The translations under genes were made by a program, and so were the position numbers. DNA of 8,344 nt from the NCBI GenBank assembly GCA_905479795.1, contig CAJQNX010000052.1:1-8344 (forward strand). The letters run 5' to 3'. Position 1 is the stretch's first letter; each line of letters starts with the position of its first letter. The notes below the pieces were generated by a model. It searched no databases. It saw nothing but the letters and a program-made list of their open reading frames with translations, and was not told the origin of the DNA. This document shows, one piece after another, positions 1-7,182 of this stretch. The stretch is from an uncultured Candidatus Midichloriaceae bacterium (GTDB lineage: Bacteria; Pseudomonadota; Alphaproteobacteria; Rickettsiales; Midichloriaceae).

Positions 1-333
1 AACCTTATTATATTTTTTTATATTATGGAAATAATTTATATTTTATGTCACACAGGCTTACCGGAAGGACACGCTCTTGCTGCTTACACTATCGAACCTC
101 TCAAGATATCTGCTCTAAAGTTACTTTCTAAAACTCCGAACTGAGGTTATCTAAAATACTTCCAATCCTAAACCTATTTTTAACCTCTTCAGCTGTTTGC
201 AACAAAGCCCTTTTGAATGGTCTCAACCGGATACCATTGATCTCCACACAGCCCCATAAAGTTTGAATTTTATTATTGACTATAAATTTTAACTAGTTTA
301 CCTTTTTAATAAAATTTAAATGAAAATATTACT
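1..333. other. Gene-poor leader with probable degraded repeat/coding debris
   Basis: No convincing intact gene is seen here. Bases about 55-265 are visibly richer in G and C than the surrounding AT-rich DNA, which suggests a conserved or transferred fragment. A 39-codon plus-strand frame (25-144) and a 54-codon minus-strand frame (128-292) overlap there and neither is recognised. Between about 205 and 215 the minus strand reads GGGCTTTGTTGCAAAC, which resembles the terminal sequence of some IS5- and IS6-type elements, but no partner end or transposase is visible. Just before the first gene, TTGACT (276-281) could be a -35 box with a poor -10 (TACCTT, 299-304) 17 bases downstream. This promoter guess is weak. 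Confidence 0.4.
128..292 (-). pseudogene. Unrecognised 54-codon minus-strand frame, possibly a gene remnant
   Basis: The frame is open from just after a TAG (293-295) to a TAG at 128-130. It has a soluble-looking C-terminus containing RPFKRALLQTAEEVKNRF and ending in DNLSSEF. It has no ATG start, so it could only be the tail of a broken gene. Composition is less AT-rich than the flanks. No family was recognised, and it may be chance coding within a repeat. Confidence 0.15.
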
Positions 334-1707
334 ATGCAAGTTTATGGATTAATTACAGATGGAACAAGGTTTTTAGTGCCAAAAAAAGCAGAGAGAAATA
401 ATTTATGGGATGGTGAAATAAAAGTAGATAAGTCGGTTGTTAATCAAGCTGGTCAATACGCATGTTTTGGTGGCAGAAGAGATACTGGATTAGGAGAATC
501 TACTAAACAAGGTATTATGCGAGAAATATTGGAAGAGTCAGGAGCTGATATATTAAAGAATTTTGCGTATAAGTATGATGAAGTAAGACCTAATAACGGA
601 CAATACGAATACGGAATCATTACCGTTAGTGTGCAGGATTTTAATACATTAAATACACAGATGACAAAGAATATTGCATCACGTAACGTCAGAGATGGAG
701 AAATGCAATCTATAGATGAGATTAATAAAAATCAATTAGACCAATCACTCGGTGTAAGAATACGCACTAAATTTTTGACGTCTTTTAGAAATAATAAGAG
801 ACAATCAATTGACTGGTATGCAGAGATTGCTCAAAATGTACAACGAATGAATATACAACCGCTAAAGCCTGTTAATAATCAAGGTTGGGTGACATTTAAA
901 AATGTAGGAATATTAGGAGTAGGGGGATTAGCCTTAACTTATGCTGCAACAGCATATTTTGGATTGAATCTAAGAAGAAGCGAGAAAGAATCTTTAATAG
1001 AAACTACTGGTATAGAGGATTATAATTTAAAGAATGAATTACTCAAAGCTAATAGTGTAAAACAAGATATTATTAAAAAACTACAAACAAGTACCGAAGA
1101 AGAACTGCCTAGTGTTAATGGCAAGGGTAATATTACTTTTATTCCTGAAGAAAATCATATCACAGAACATGGGAATAACACTGAGAAGTTAATTGCGCAA
1201 ATAAAATCAAGATCTAGAGAAGAAAATGAACGTGAGGTAATATTTTTAGAGAGAAAAGAAGAAGGGAATAATTTTGGAATGAATGATGTAAGGTTATTGG
1301 CAAATATAATAAAACACAATGAAACAAATAGTGAAAAAATAGTCATACCTAAAGAATTAAAAACATCTCCAATATATCAAGATGCACAATTGTATAATAT
1401 AGCTATAGAAAATGGAGTAAAAGTCATTGGTGCCGAAGGAAAGGGATTAAAGCATTCTAAGGAATCGCCTCAATATAATCAAGAAAGAGAAGAATACATG
1501 GCTGGAAAAATACAAGAAATGTTAGATAAAGGCTACAATATTACAATGCCTGTAGGAGCAAATCATATAAAGAGTTTAGAACAAGCTTTTTCAGACATAG
1601 GTAATAAAAAAGAAATAAATGGTTCTAGCAAAAAGCAAGATATTGTAGGGAAATTTACTGCTAAAGTAACAAATGAAGGCAAAAGGGAGTCTGGGGTAAT
1701 TAGATAA
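334..1707 (+). CDS. Nudix-like / membrane segment / TraB-ChaN-like fusion protein
   Basis: This 457-residue protein appears to fuse two domains. Residues about 1-170 are Nudix-like: the core REILEESGA (63-71) fits REUxEExGU and E55 lies seven residues before it, as expected for binding Mg2+ and hydrolysing a nucleoside-diphosphate-type substrate. The GG pair (46-47) sits two residues too far upstream, so the box is imperfect. Residues about 189-210 form one hydrophobic membrane-type helix. Residues about 265-422 contain VIFLER (302-307), an AIENGVKVIGAEG stretch (357-369), REEYMA (385-390) and PVGANH (406-411). Together these resemble the TraB/TIKI/ChaN/EreA-type superfamily, where such E/R/H residues line a putative metal or catalytic site. 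ATG 334 is the only in-frame ATG after a TAA at 310-312, and no clear Shine-Dalgarno is seen. The downstream gene starts 11 bases later, suggesting co-transcription. Substrate and role are unknown; the domain calls are by eye. Confidence 0.7.
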   Translation: MQVYGLITDGTRFLVPKKAERNNLWDGEIKVDKSVVNQAGQYACFGGRRDTGLGESTKQGIMREILEESGADILKNFAYKYDEVRPNNGQYEYGIITVSVQDFNTLNTQMTKNIASRNVRDGEMQSIDEINKNQLDQSLGVRIRTKFLTSFRNNKRQSIDWYAEIAQNVQRMNIQPLKPVNNQGWVTFKNVGILGVGGLALTYAATAYFGLNLRRSEKESLIETTGIEDYNLKNELLKANSVKQDIIKKLQTSTEEELPSVNGKGNITFIPEENHITEHGNNTEKLIAQIKSRSREENEREVIFLERKEEGNNFGMNDVRLLANIIKHNETNSEKIVIPKELKTSPIYQDAQLYNIAIENGVKVIGAEGKGLKHSKESPQYNQEREEYMAGKIQEMLDKGYNITMPVGANHIKSLEQAFSDIGNKKEINGSSKKQDIVGKFTAKVTNEGKRESGVIR

Positions 1708-1718
1708 ATATAAAAAAT

Positions 1719-3425
1719 ATGATATACCAGTTAGTATTTGATAATGAGTTACTTGCTTCTGCTTTTATTCTGAATAGGAGATATGTTGATCGCTTAAAAA
1801 TTACAAGAGGTTCAACTGAAGAGGAGCAAGAAATAATTCTGCAGGCAGTGAAAACAGTTAGGTCTTTACCTTTTATTGAATATACTTATATGGGGTTAGG
1901 AGCTTTTTATACTAATATAATACTCGATTCTTTAACATCATCAGAGTTTATAAGGCACTTGAATTTAGCAGGCAATCATATTGGAGATGAAGGTGCATTA
2001 CATATTGCTAATTTTATTAGAGAGAGTAATAGCATTAAATATATAGATTTGTCTGATAATGATATAGAGGATCATACTGCAATAACTGAAATAGCTAACT
2101 CCATGGTTAATAGTAGGACTATATCCTGTATTGACTTAAGTAGCAATTTCTTATCTGTAGAATCTACATTGGTTTTAGTGCAATCAATGTTAAATAGCAA
2201 TTATTTAATTAGTATAAATTTATCGTGGAATCGATTTATAAACTATAAACAAGATTTAGTTACTATTCAGGATTTTGCCGCAAATAGAGCTAATGGTGTA
2301 ATAAATTTGTTCTATAAAAATACTGATTTTGCTGCTTCAGAAATAGTAGAATTTTTTAAGGGAAGTATAGTGGATTATAATAGCTTATTTATAGATAGAG
2401 TTAATGAAGAATCTGTGGCATCTTCTTTTCAAGGATCACATTATCTAAATTCGTTATCTCTGATTTTTAAAATTAGATCTATATTAGGAATAAGTAATCA
2501 AGAGGCAAATTTTTTAACAGATTGTTTAATATGTATTAGACCTCAATACCAAGCTCCAGGTAATATACTAAATTTACCATATGAAATTATAGAAAAGATA
2601 GGTTTATTTCTAGGATTTGAAGAAATATCAAATATAGCAATAAGAGGTATAAAACAATTACAATTTAAAGATACGAAGACAGAAAATTTTATTAGTGTAT
2701 TAAATAACAAATATTTAGAACCTTACATAAGAAAAGTTTTTTTACAAAGTAAAGAAGAACAAATACAAAAATTAGCTAAAAAATTTGATATACCAATCAA
2801 TGTTAAAGAAAAAGGAATAGAATATTCTTATAAAAAAATAGCTCTCATTATACATCCTGATAAAGCGAAAGATGATGGAAAAAATATGCAGATGCTAAAT
2901 GAAATACGTTATAGTTCTGAAAATAAACTACTAGATAAATTTTATTCTGACGTATTAAATAAATTAAATAATGCAAATATAGCTATAAAATCGACTGATT
3001 TATTAATAGATAGTTATGTTATATATAATGAACTAACTTGGCATAATGTATTCAATATAGTGCCAGGAATAACTCAGTTGATCATGATGTATCTTGGTAA
3101 AACTAATATTATGTTATACACAAGTGCATCTGCGGTATTATTTTATTTATATGAAGGTGATTATAATACCGCAATTTCATTATCATCTGTAACTTTAGGA
3201 TATAGTTTCGCTTCTACTTTGTTAATGAAACAGTTCCCTGCATTATCAGTAACTAGTAGTTTAATATTTACTACTTTAGCGGCTTTTAATACTATCAAAA
3301 ATGGATATTATATATATAACCAATATCAAAAAAAAGAGCTAGTACTAGAAAATCAAGATATAATTGAAGAACAATACAAGATAATCATGCCAGAATTTAC
3401 TGATGTATTGCATGAAGAATTATAA
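1719..3425 (+). CDS. LRR / F-box-like / J-domain membrane protein, putative effector
   Basis: This 568-residue protein combines several eukaryotic-like modules. Residues about 78-185 carry ribonuclease-inhibitor-type leucine-rich repeats: LNL (81), IDL (109), IDL (138) and INL (166) recur every 28-29 residues, each followed by an N-containing turn. Residues about 284-315 (LPYEIIEKIGLFLGF and on) fit the start of an F-box, the motif that recruits host SCF ubiquitin ligases. Residues about 360-400 fit a J domain, with YKKIALIIHPDKAKDD containing the HPD tripeptide (379-381) that stimulates Hsp70 ATPase. From about 442 to 526 there are three or four hydrophobic segments, then a short charged tail. 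There is no N-terminal signal peptide. It follows the Nudix-fusion gene by 11 bases without a strong ribosome site. LRR plus F-box-like plus J domain suggests a protein acting in a eukaryotic host, possibly anchored in a membrane. The LRR and HPD calls are solid; the F-box call is tentative. Confidence 0.75.
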   Translation: MIYQLVFDNELLASAFILNRRYVDRLKITRGSTEEEQEIILQAVKTVRSLPFIEYTYMGLGAFYTNIILDSLTSSEFIRHLNLAGNHIGDEGALHIANFIRESNSIKYIDLSDNDIEDHTAITEIANSMVNSRTISCIDLSSNFLSVESTLVLVQSMLNSNYLISINLSWNRFINYKQDLVTIQDFAANRANGVINLFYKNTDFAASEIVEFFKGSIVDYNSLFIDRVNEESVASSFQGSHYLNSLSLIFKIRSILGISNQEANFLTDCLICIRPQYQAPGNILNLPYEIIEKIGLFLGFEEISNIAIRGIKQLQFKDTKTENFISVLNNKYLEPYIRKVFLQSKEEQIQKLAKKFDIPINVKEKGIEYSYKKIALIIHPDKAKDDGKNMQMLNEIRYSSENKLLDKFYSDVLNKLNNANIAIKSTDLLIDSYVIYNELTWHNVFNIVPGITQLIMMYLGKTNIMLYTSASAVLFYLYEGDYNTAISLSSVTLGYSFASTLLMKQFPALSVTSSLIFTTLAAFNTIKNGYYIYNQYQKKELVLENQDIIEEQYKIIMPEFTDVLHEEL

Positions 3426-3533
3426 TATTCTAATTTGGCCCAACCTGCAGGAACGTGCTTTTTCGGCATTGAGATTTAAAAGGTGATAAGGGGGATTGAG
3501 AGTTATTAAAAAGTTAATGTATAAGGGAACTAT
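3426..3533. other. Intergenic DNA after the effector-like gene, nothing assigned
   Basis: There is no gene and no convincing intrinsic terminator. A perfect 8-base palindrome, CCTGCAGG, is present near 3443-3450. A 55-codon minus-strand frame (3420-3587) crosses this stretch and runs into repeat R1. It has no recognisable family and begins inside the repeat, so it is not annotated as a gene. Confidence 0.4.
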
Positions 3534-3668
3534 GGGTATAATTATAAATATAGACAAATCCGGTATTAGGAGTTCTGCATCCTGCATTTAAAGTGAGTTG
3601 CAGGAAGAAATTTTTTAAAGGTAATACCTCTATTTATAGGAGGATTAATTATTTTTATGATGTAATCT
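3534..3668 (+). repeat. Repeat copy R1 (candidate transposon-end fragment)
   Basis: The stretch starts GGGTATAATTATAAATATAG. It is about 77 percent identical over its first 66 bases to 3865-3930 (R2) in the same orientation. Its inner 57 bases (3612-3668) match 8288-8344 (R3) in inverted orientation with one mismatch (A at 3641). It holds a 7-base inverted repeat, TCCTGCA (3580-3586) and TGCAGGA (3599-3605). Similarity to R3 stops at 3668, immediately before an IS3-type terminus, so R1 looks truncated by that insertion. It could be an old end of the Tn3-like element or an unrelated dispersed repeat. Confidence 0.7.
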
Positions 3669-3864
3669 TAAGTGACCCCAATGAGTCAGACCAAAAATGA
3701 CTCAAAAAGAGAGACATTTTTTATTAATTATTAACCCTCATTATATTACATTTTAACCTCCTGAACAATATTTAAATCCTGAAAATTCAAATAAAAACTA
3801 TTACAATTATTACTACTATAAGCTTTATATAGAGTCTCAGCTGGAGTACTATAATTTAATGATT
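3669..3864 (-). mobile_element. Remnant of an IS3-family (IS150-like) insertion sequence, right end
   Basis: The outer edge reads AAGTGACCCCAATGAGTCAGACC from 3670. This resembles IS150-group termini of the TGACCCC...AGT.(G)GAC type. About 75 bases inward, on the minus strand, a transposase C-terminal frame ends. The rest of the element is missing: the frame is cut at 3864/3865, where repeat R2 begins. The order of terminus, short spacer and transposase 3' end is normal for the right end of an IS3 element. The family call rests on the terminus plus a short protein tail, so it is moderate. Confidence 0.5.
3746..3864 (-). pseudogene. C-terminal fragment of an IS3-family transposase
   Basis: The minus-strand frame ends at TAA 3746-3748 and reads QSLNYSTPAETLYKAYSS followed by about 20 further residues. 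QSLNYSTPAE is the typical end of the DDE integrase core in IS3-group transposases (compare R-P-H-x-S-L-x-Y-x-T-P-A-E). The preceding R-P-H and the whole catalytic core are absent, because the homology is replaced at 3865 by repeat DNA. The frame happens to stay open a little into R2 (to about 3925), but those residues are not transposase-like. It is non-functional. The missing upstream part may lie beyond the right end of the window if the Tn3-like element inserted here. Confidence 0.5.
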
Positions 3865-4038
3865 GGGTGTAATTACAAATATAGGTGAATGCGGCATTAG
3901 GAATTCTAAATGCCCCTTGTAAAGTGAGTTATAAGAAATATTTTTTAAAGTATATTACCTCAATTTATAGCAAAATTAATTATTTTATACTGTTAATTCA
4001 TAATAACTTATCTTTTTATATCCTCTAAACAACGGATA
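3865..4038 (+). repeat. Repeat copy R2, candidate left end of the Tn3-like element
   Basis: The stretch starts GGGTGTAATTACAAATATAG. It parallels R1 over its outer part (about 77 percent over 66 bases, lower further in) and R3 in inverted orientation over its inner part. R2 and R3 stay alignable past the point where R1 stops (ATAATAACTTATCTTTTTATAT here against ATGATAACCTATATTTTTATAT on the minus strand of R3), up to GGATA at about 4034-4038. It lies about 85 bases downstream of the tnpA stop, where a Tn3-type end is expected. TTAG ends 36 bases in from GGGT, close to the usual 38-base IR length, but the canonical GGGG start and TAAG end are not present. Confidence 0.5.
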
Positions 4039-4122
4039 ACTAGGGTATTTATAAAAATACATCCTTTTTAATAACCGCCGTGCTTATCGTATAATAATTT
4101 ATTTAACGATAACATAGTTTAT
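4039..4122. repeat. tnpA downstream region with inverted TnpI-like box
   Basis: The sequence CTTATCGTATAATAA at 4083-4097 is an exact inverted copy of 8049-8063, which lies in front of tnpI. TTATCGT (4084-4090) and ACGATAA (4106-4112) also form a 7-base inverted repeat with a 15-base gap. That could be paired recombinase arms or a weak hairpin just after tnpA. A second AT-only hairpin (GTATTT/AAATAC, 4045-4060) precedes ATCCTTTTTA, but it is too weak to call a terminator. Confidence 0.45.
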
Positions 4123-7100
4123 TTATGCAGCTTTGTTGTATAATAAAATCTCCTTTGCATCATCTAATGTAATATCTGCTTTTTTTAGATTATTAAAATC
4201 ATATATACCTAGTAAATTAATATGTCTCCAAGTAATGATAGAGCCGTGCTTTATAATATCTATTATCTCCTTTCTTTTTTCTGGATTACAGCGCATAATT
4301 AGTTTTGTAAGCATCAAATAATTCCATAAGATAATTAAATTTTGTATTATCATTTTACATTGCACTACTATTTCTTGATCCTCTGTTATACTCTGTGTAA
4401 ATTCTTGGTTATTAGCAAAAAATATTATTGAAGAAAACCTATTAGATAACTCTCCTTTATTTAATTGTTTCTCTATTTGTTGCCTTAACTCTACATTATC
4501 AATGTACTTTAAGATAAATATGGATTTTATTATTCTACCAAATTCTTTAAGTGCTTCATGTAATTGATGTTGTTTTGCATAAGAACTTAACCTACGTAAA
4601 ATTCTAGAGGCTTGTGTGTTTCTGAGTTTAATTGTTACTATTAATCTTAAAATACTATCCCAGTTTTCTTCTATTACTGAGGTTTTGATATATCTTGCTG
4701 GTAAAATAGGAGTTTTATGTTGTGCCTTGAGTATTTGCTTAGTACTTTTATTAAAAGCAAATATACTTTGTGCGGCAATATTTTTGATACGTGGAGCAAA
4801 ATCTACTCCTATTAAATAGCATATAGCAAAGATTATTTCTGTATATCCATGTGTATCGGTAGAATGGGTATCTATATTCATGTCCGCATTATGCAATAAT
4901 CCATCTATTACATATCCTGCATCACGTTCTGAACTGCTAAAGATAGTTGTATAAAACAACATCTGCCTTTCATCTAAAAAAGTATAAACGCTACTACCAT
5001 GATTTTGGCCAAAATACTTAAATGAAAAATTTGCATTTAAGGATTCAGCCGATACCACAAATTTTTTAGCATCCCCAGAACTATGAAGTAATTCTTTATC
5101 CTTTAAAAAAAGCGTTGGTAACCATAACTTACTCATAAACTGTATAAAACTTTTATTTATTGTACTTAAATTTTCTACTGTAAAATACCAATTTACTGTA
5201 TTATACAATGTATTATAATTAATTCCTTTTGATGTATTTGATAATCTATGTAGTCCCATATTAGTTCCTAATCCGAAAATTCCACCATAAAATATTTCTT
5301 TAGCAGGTTTTTTGCTTATGTTTTTGACCTTATAATGCTTAAAGCACTCAGTAAAACTCAATATCTTATCTATTTCTGAAAAAATTTCCAAAACAGATTT
5401 ATATTCATTTTTACTCAATAATGAAGAAATTTTATCATGTTCTCCTCTTTCTACTTTTGGTGTATGCAGTATGAATCTTCCATTCTTACGAAATTTTATA
5501 AATTTGTTTGTTTTATCGGTTATATTACAATTTGTAATATAATATTGTTTTTCTAATATATCTTTTAATTTTAATAACAAATCTTTAATCTTTTTAAATT
5601 TTCCAACACCAGCTCTTTCTATAAGTGTTTCTCTCTCTTTTTCCCATACATCATCTGATATTAAATAGGCTTCTATTGGGAGAAATTTATAAGAATTAAG
5701 TAAATTAACTTCTCCACTTTTTATAGCGTCAGATATTTTTGTCAATAGTACTGCTTTATATAGCGAAACATTGAATTGATCGTTAGTTTTTCCAAAAATA
5801 AGTTTCTGTTCTATGTTAGATAAAAATTTTCTAGGGGCAGTACTATTAATATCTCCTTTCTTCTTTTGATAATCTACAATAGCTTCCATTAGGTTACTAG
5901 ATTTAGTTTCTGGATTAAATTCTACATAACGTACTATATCAGCAACTCTATTTTGGATTGTTCTAGAAAAACTTTCTAATACTTCGTAATATTCTGAGTT
6001 ACTTAGTTCATGTAGTATTTCTTTTTCTAATTCTTGATATTTTTTTACCTCCTCTGTAGTTATTTGCTCACCTAATATACTTTGAAGTATAGTGATTTTT
6101 TCAGCGTCCGTTAACTCTTTTAAAAATACTATTTTTCTAATTTTTTCTATACTTTCTTCTGATCTTTTAAAACCTTCTATTATAGATTGAGTTTTTTTAT
6201 TCTTTTCCTCATTTTTTTCTATTATTTTTTCTTCAATAGCTTTTTCAACTTTATTTAATCTCTCTTGATTGGCACGCAACAGTATATCTATCAGTGTATC
6301 TTGCCATGTGCAATATTGATAATTTATAAACGCAGCCAGATAAAGATAAATCTTATTAGGATTATTAAGTGTACTAAGTTGTTCTACTCGTGCTTTAATA
6401 ACCCATATAGCATAATACTTTGTTGCTTCAGGTGATAAATCTAATGATTTTATTAAAGGCTCTAATTCCTTAAATAAATTTTTTACAATTAAAAACCCTC
6501 TAATACTTTGTTTTATATTTTTTGGTCTTAAAGACTGATTTATGTTTTTGAGCCTTACAACTAAATTTCTCGCATAAACTCCCTTATTATCTTTTTTATC
6601 TAACAACGCATCTAATACTTCCTTATGTTCTTCTGTAATATTTATTTCTATTTTTTTTAGTGATTGAGACTCAAAAAGATTGAATGATTCAGTTATCATT
6701 TTAGCAAACACCCTGTAATTAGGCAGTTCTATTTTTTTTGATGTTAAGAAATCTATAGCTGCAAAAAATATATTACGAGGGTGCATTTGTTGTGATGCCA
6801 TATGATTTAACTCTACTTTTAACAAATCTTTATTGCTACTAAAAGAAGTAAAGCCACTTATAGATAATATTAATCTTTTATGTTCTCTATATGTACGCTC
6901 CTTATAATCACTTATAGCTACCTCTCTATATCCTAATAATTTACTTATAAATATAATATCTTTTTTCTTAAAGTCCTCTTTTTGAAAAAATCTCTTTGTT
7001 GCTTTAAAATAACCATATTGTAATAATAAACCTGCTTTTGCTTCTGGCTTTCTAATTTGACATAGTAATTCTTGAAGTATAGGTTCTTGTTTAAAATACT

Positions 7101-7182
7101 TTTGTTGCTCATTAATGTTAAATATAGGAGGTTTGTCAAAGCTCCTAGCTTGCTTAGGTGGGATTATTTCTATTATTTGCAT
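4123..7182 (-). CDS. tnpA: Tn3-family DDE transposase TnpA
   Basis: This 1019-residue protein has the full length of Tn3-family transposases (about 950-1020). It cuts and joins both transposon ends to a target, giving a replicative cointegrate. The N-terminus (about 10-165) fits the DUF4158-type DNA-binding region. A lysine/glutamate-rich, probably coiled-coil segment lies at about 305-395. The catalytic domain holds D704 (SSGDAKKF), D776 (STDTHG), spaced 72 residues apart as I recall for Tn4430, and E911 (LNKGE) as the likely third acidic residue. FKYFG (721-725), GLLHN (761-765) and FAPRIK (795-800) are family hallmarks. The first motif reads S-G-D-A instead of the common S-D-G-Q. The ATG at 7180-7182 overlaps the tnpI stop (TAATG) and is preceded by a purine-rich AGGGGAAGAAGAG, indicating translational coupling. 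There is no frameshift or internal stop, so it is probably active. Confidence 0.95.
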   Translation of the reverse strand: MQIIEIIPPKQARSFDKPPIFNINEQQKYFKQEPILQELLCQIRKPEAKAGLLLQYGYFKATKRFFQKEDFKKKDIIFISKLLGYREVAISDYKERTYREHKRLILSISGFTSFSSNKDLLKVELNHMASQQMHPRNIFFAAIDFLTSKKIELPNYRVFAKMITESFNLFESQSLKKIEINITEEHKEVLDALLDKKDNKGVYARNLVVRLKNINQSLRPKNIKQSIRGFLIVKNLFKELEPLIKSLDLSPEATKYYAIWVIKARVEQLSTLNNPNKIYLYLAAFINYQYCTWQDTLIDILLRANQERLNKVEKAIEEKIIEKNEEKNKKTQSIIEGFKRSEESIEKIRKIVFLKELTDAEKITILQSILGEQITTEEVKKYQELEKEILHELSNSEYYEVLESFSRTIQNRVADIVRYVEFNPETKSSNLMEAIVDYQKKKGDINSTAPRKFLSNIEQKLIFGKTNDQFNVSLYKAVLLTKISDAIKSGEVNLLNSYKFLPIEAYLISDDVWEKERETLIERAGVGKFKKIKDLLLKLKDILEKQYYITNCNITDKTNKFIKFRKNGRFILHTPKVERGEHDKISSLLSKNEYKSVLEIFSEIDKILSFTECFKHYKVKNISKKPAKEIFYGGIFGLGTNMGLHRLSNTSKGINYNTLYNTVNWYFTVENLSTINKSFIQFMSKLWLPTLFLKDKELLHSSGDAKKFVVSAESLNANFSFKYFGQNHGSSVYTFLDERQMLFYTTIFSSSERDAGYVIDGLLHNADMNIDTHSTDTHGYTEIIFAICYLIGVDFAPRIKNIAAQSIFAFNKSTKQILKAQHKTPILPARYIKTSVIEENWDSILRLIVTIKLRNTQASRILRRLSSYAKQHQLHEALKEFGRIIKSIFILKYIDNVELRQQIEKQLNKGELSNRFSSIIFFANNQEFTQSITEDQEIVVQCKMIIQNLIILWNYLMLTKLIMRCNPEKRKEIIDIIKHGSIITWRHINLLGIYDFNNLKKADITLDDAKEILLYNKAA

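Noticed and set aside
25..144. 39-codon plus-strand frame beginning with ATG
   Set aside because: It has no ribosome site, overlaps another unsupported frame, and no family is recognised.
3420..3587. 55-codon minus-strand frame starting with ATG inside repeat R1
   Set aside because: It overlaps the end of the LRR/J-domain gene and the repeat, has no recognisable family and no ribosome site; it is most likely chance.
4045..4070. Hairpin GTATTT/AAATAC followed by a T-rich run as a terminator
   Set aside because: The stem is six AT-rich pairs and the T run is interrupted, so it is too weak in DNA of this composition.
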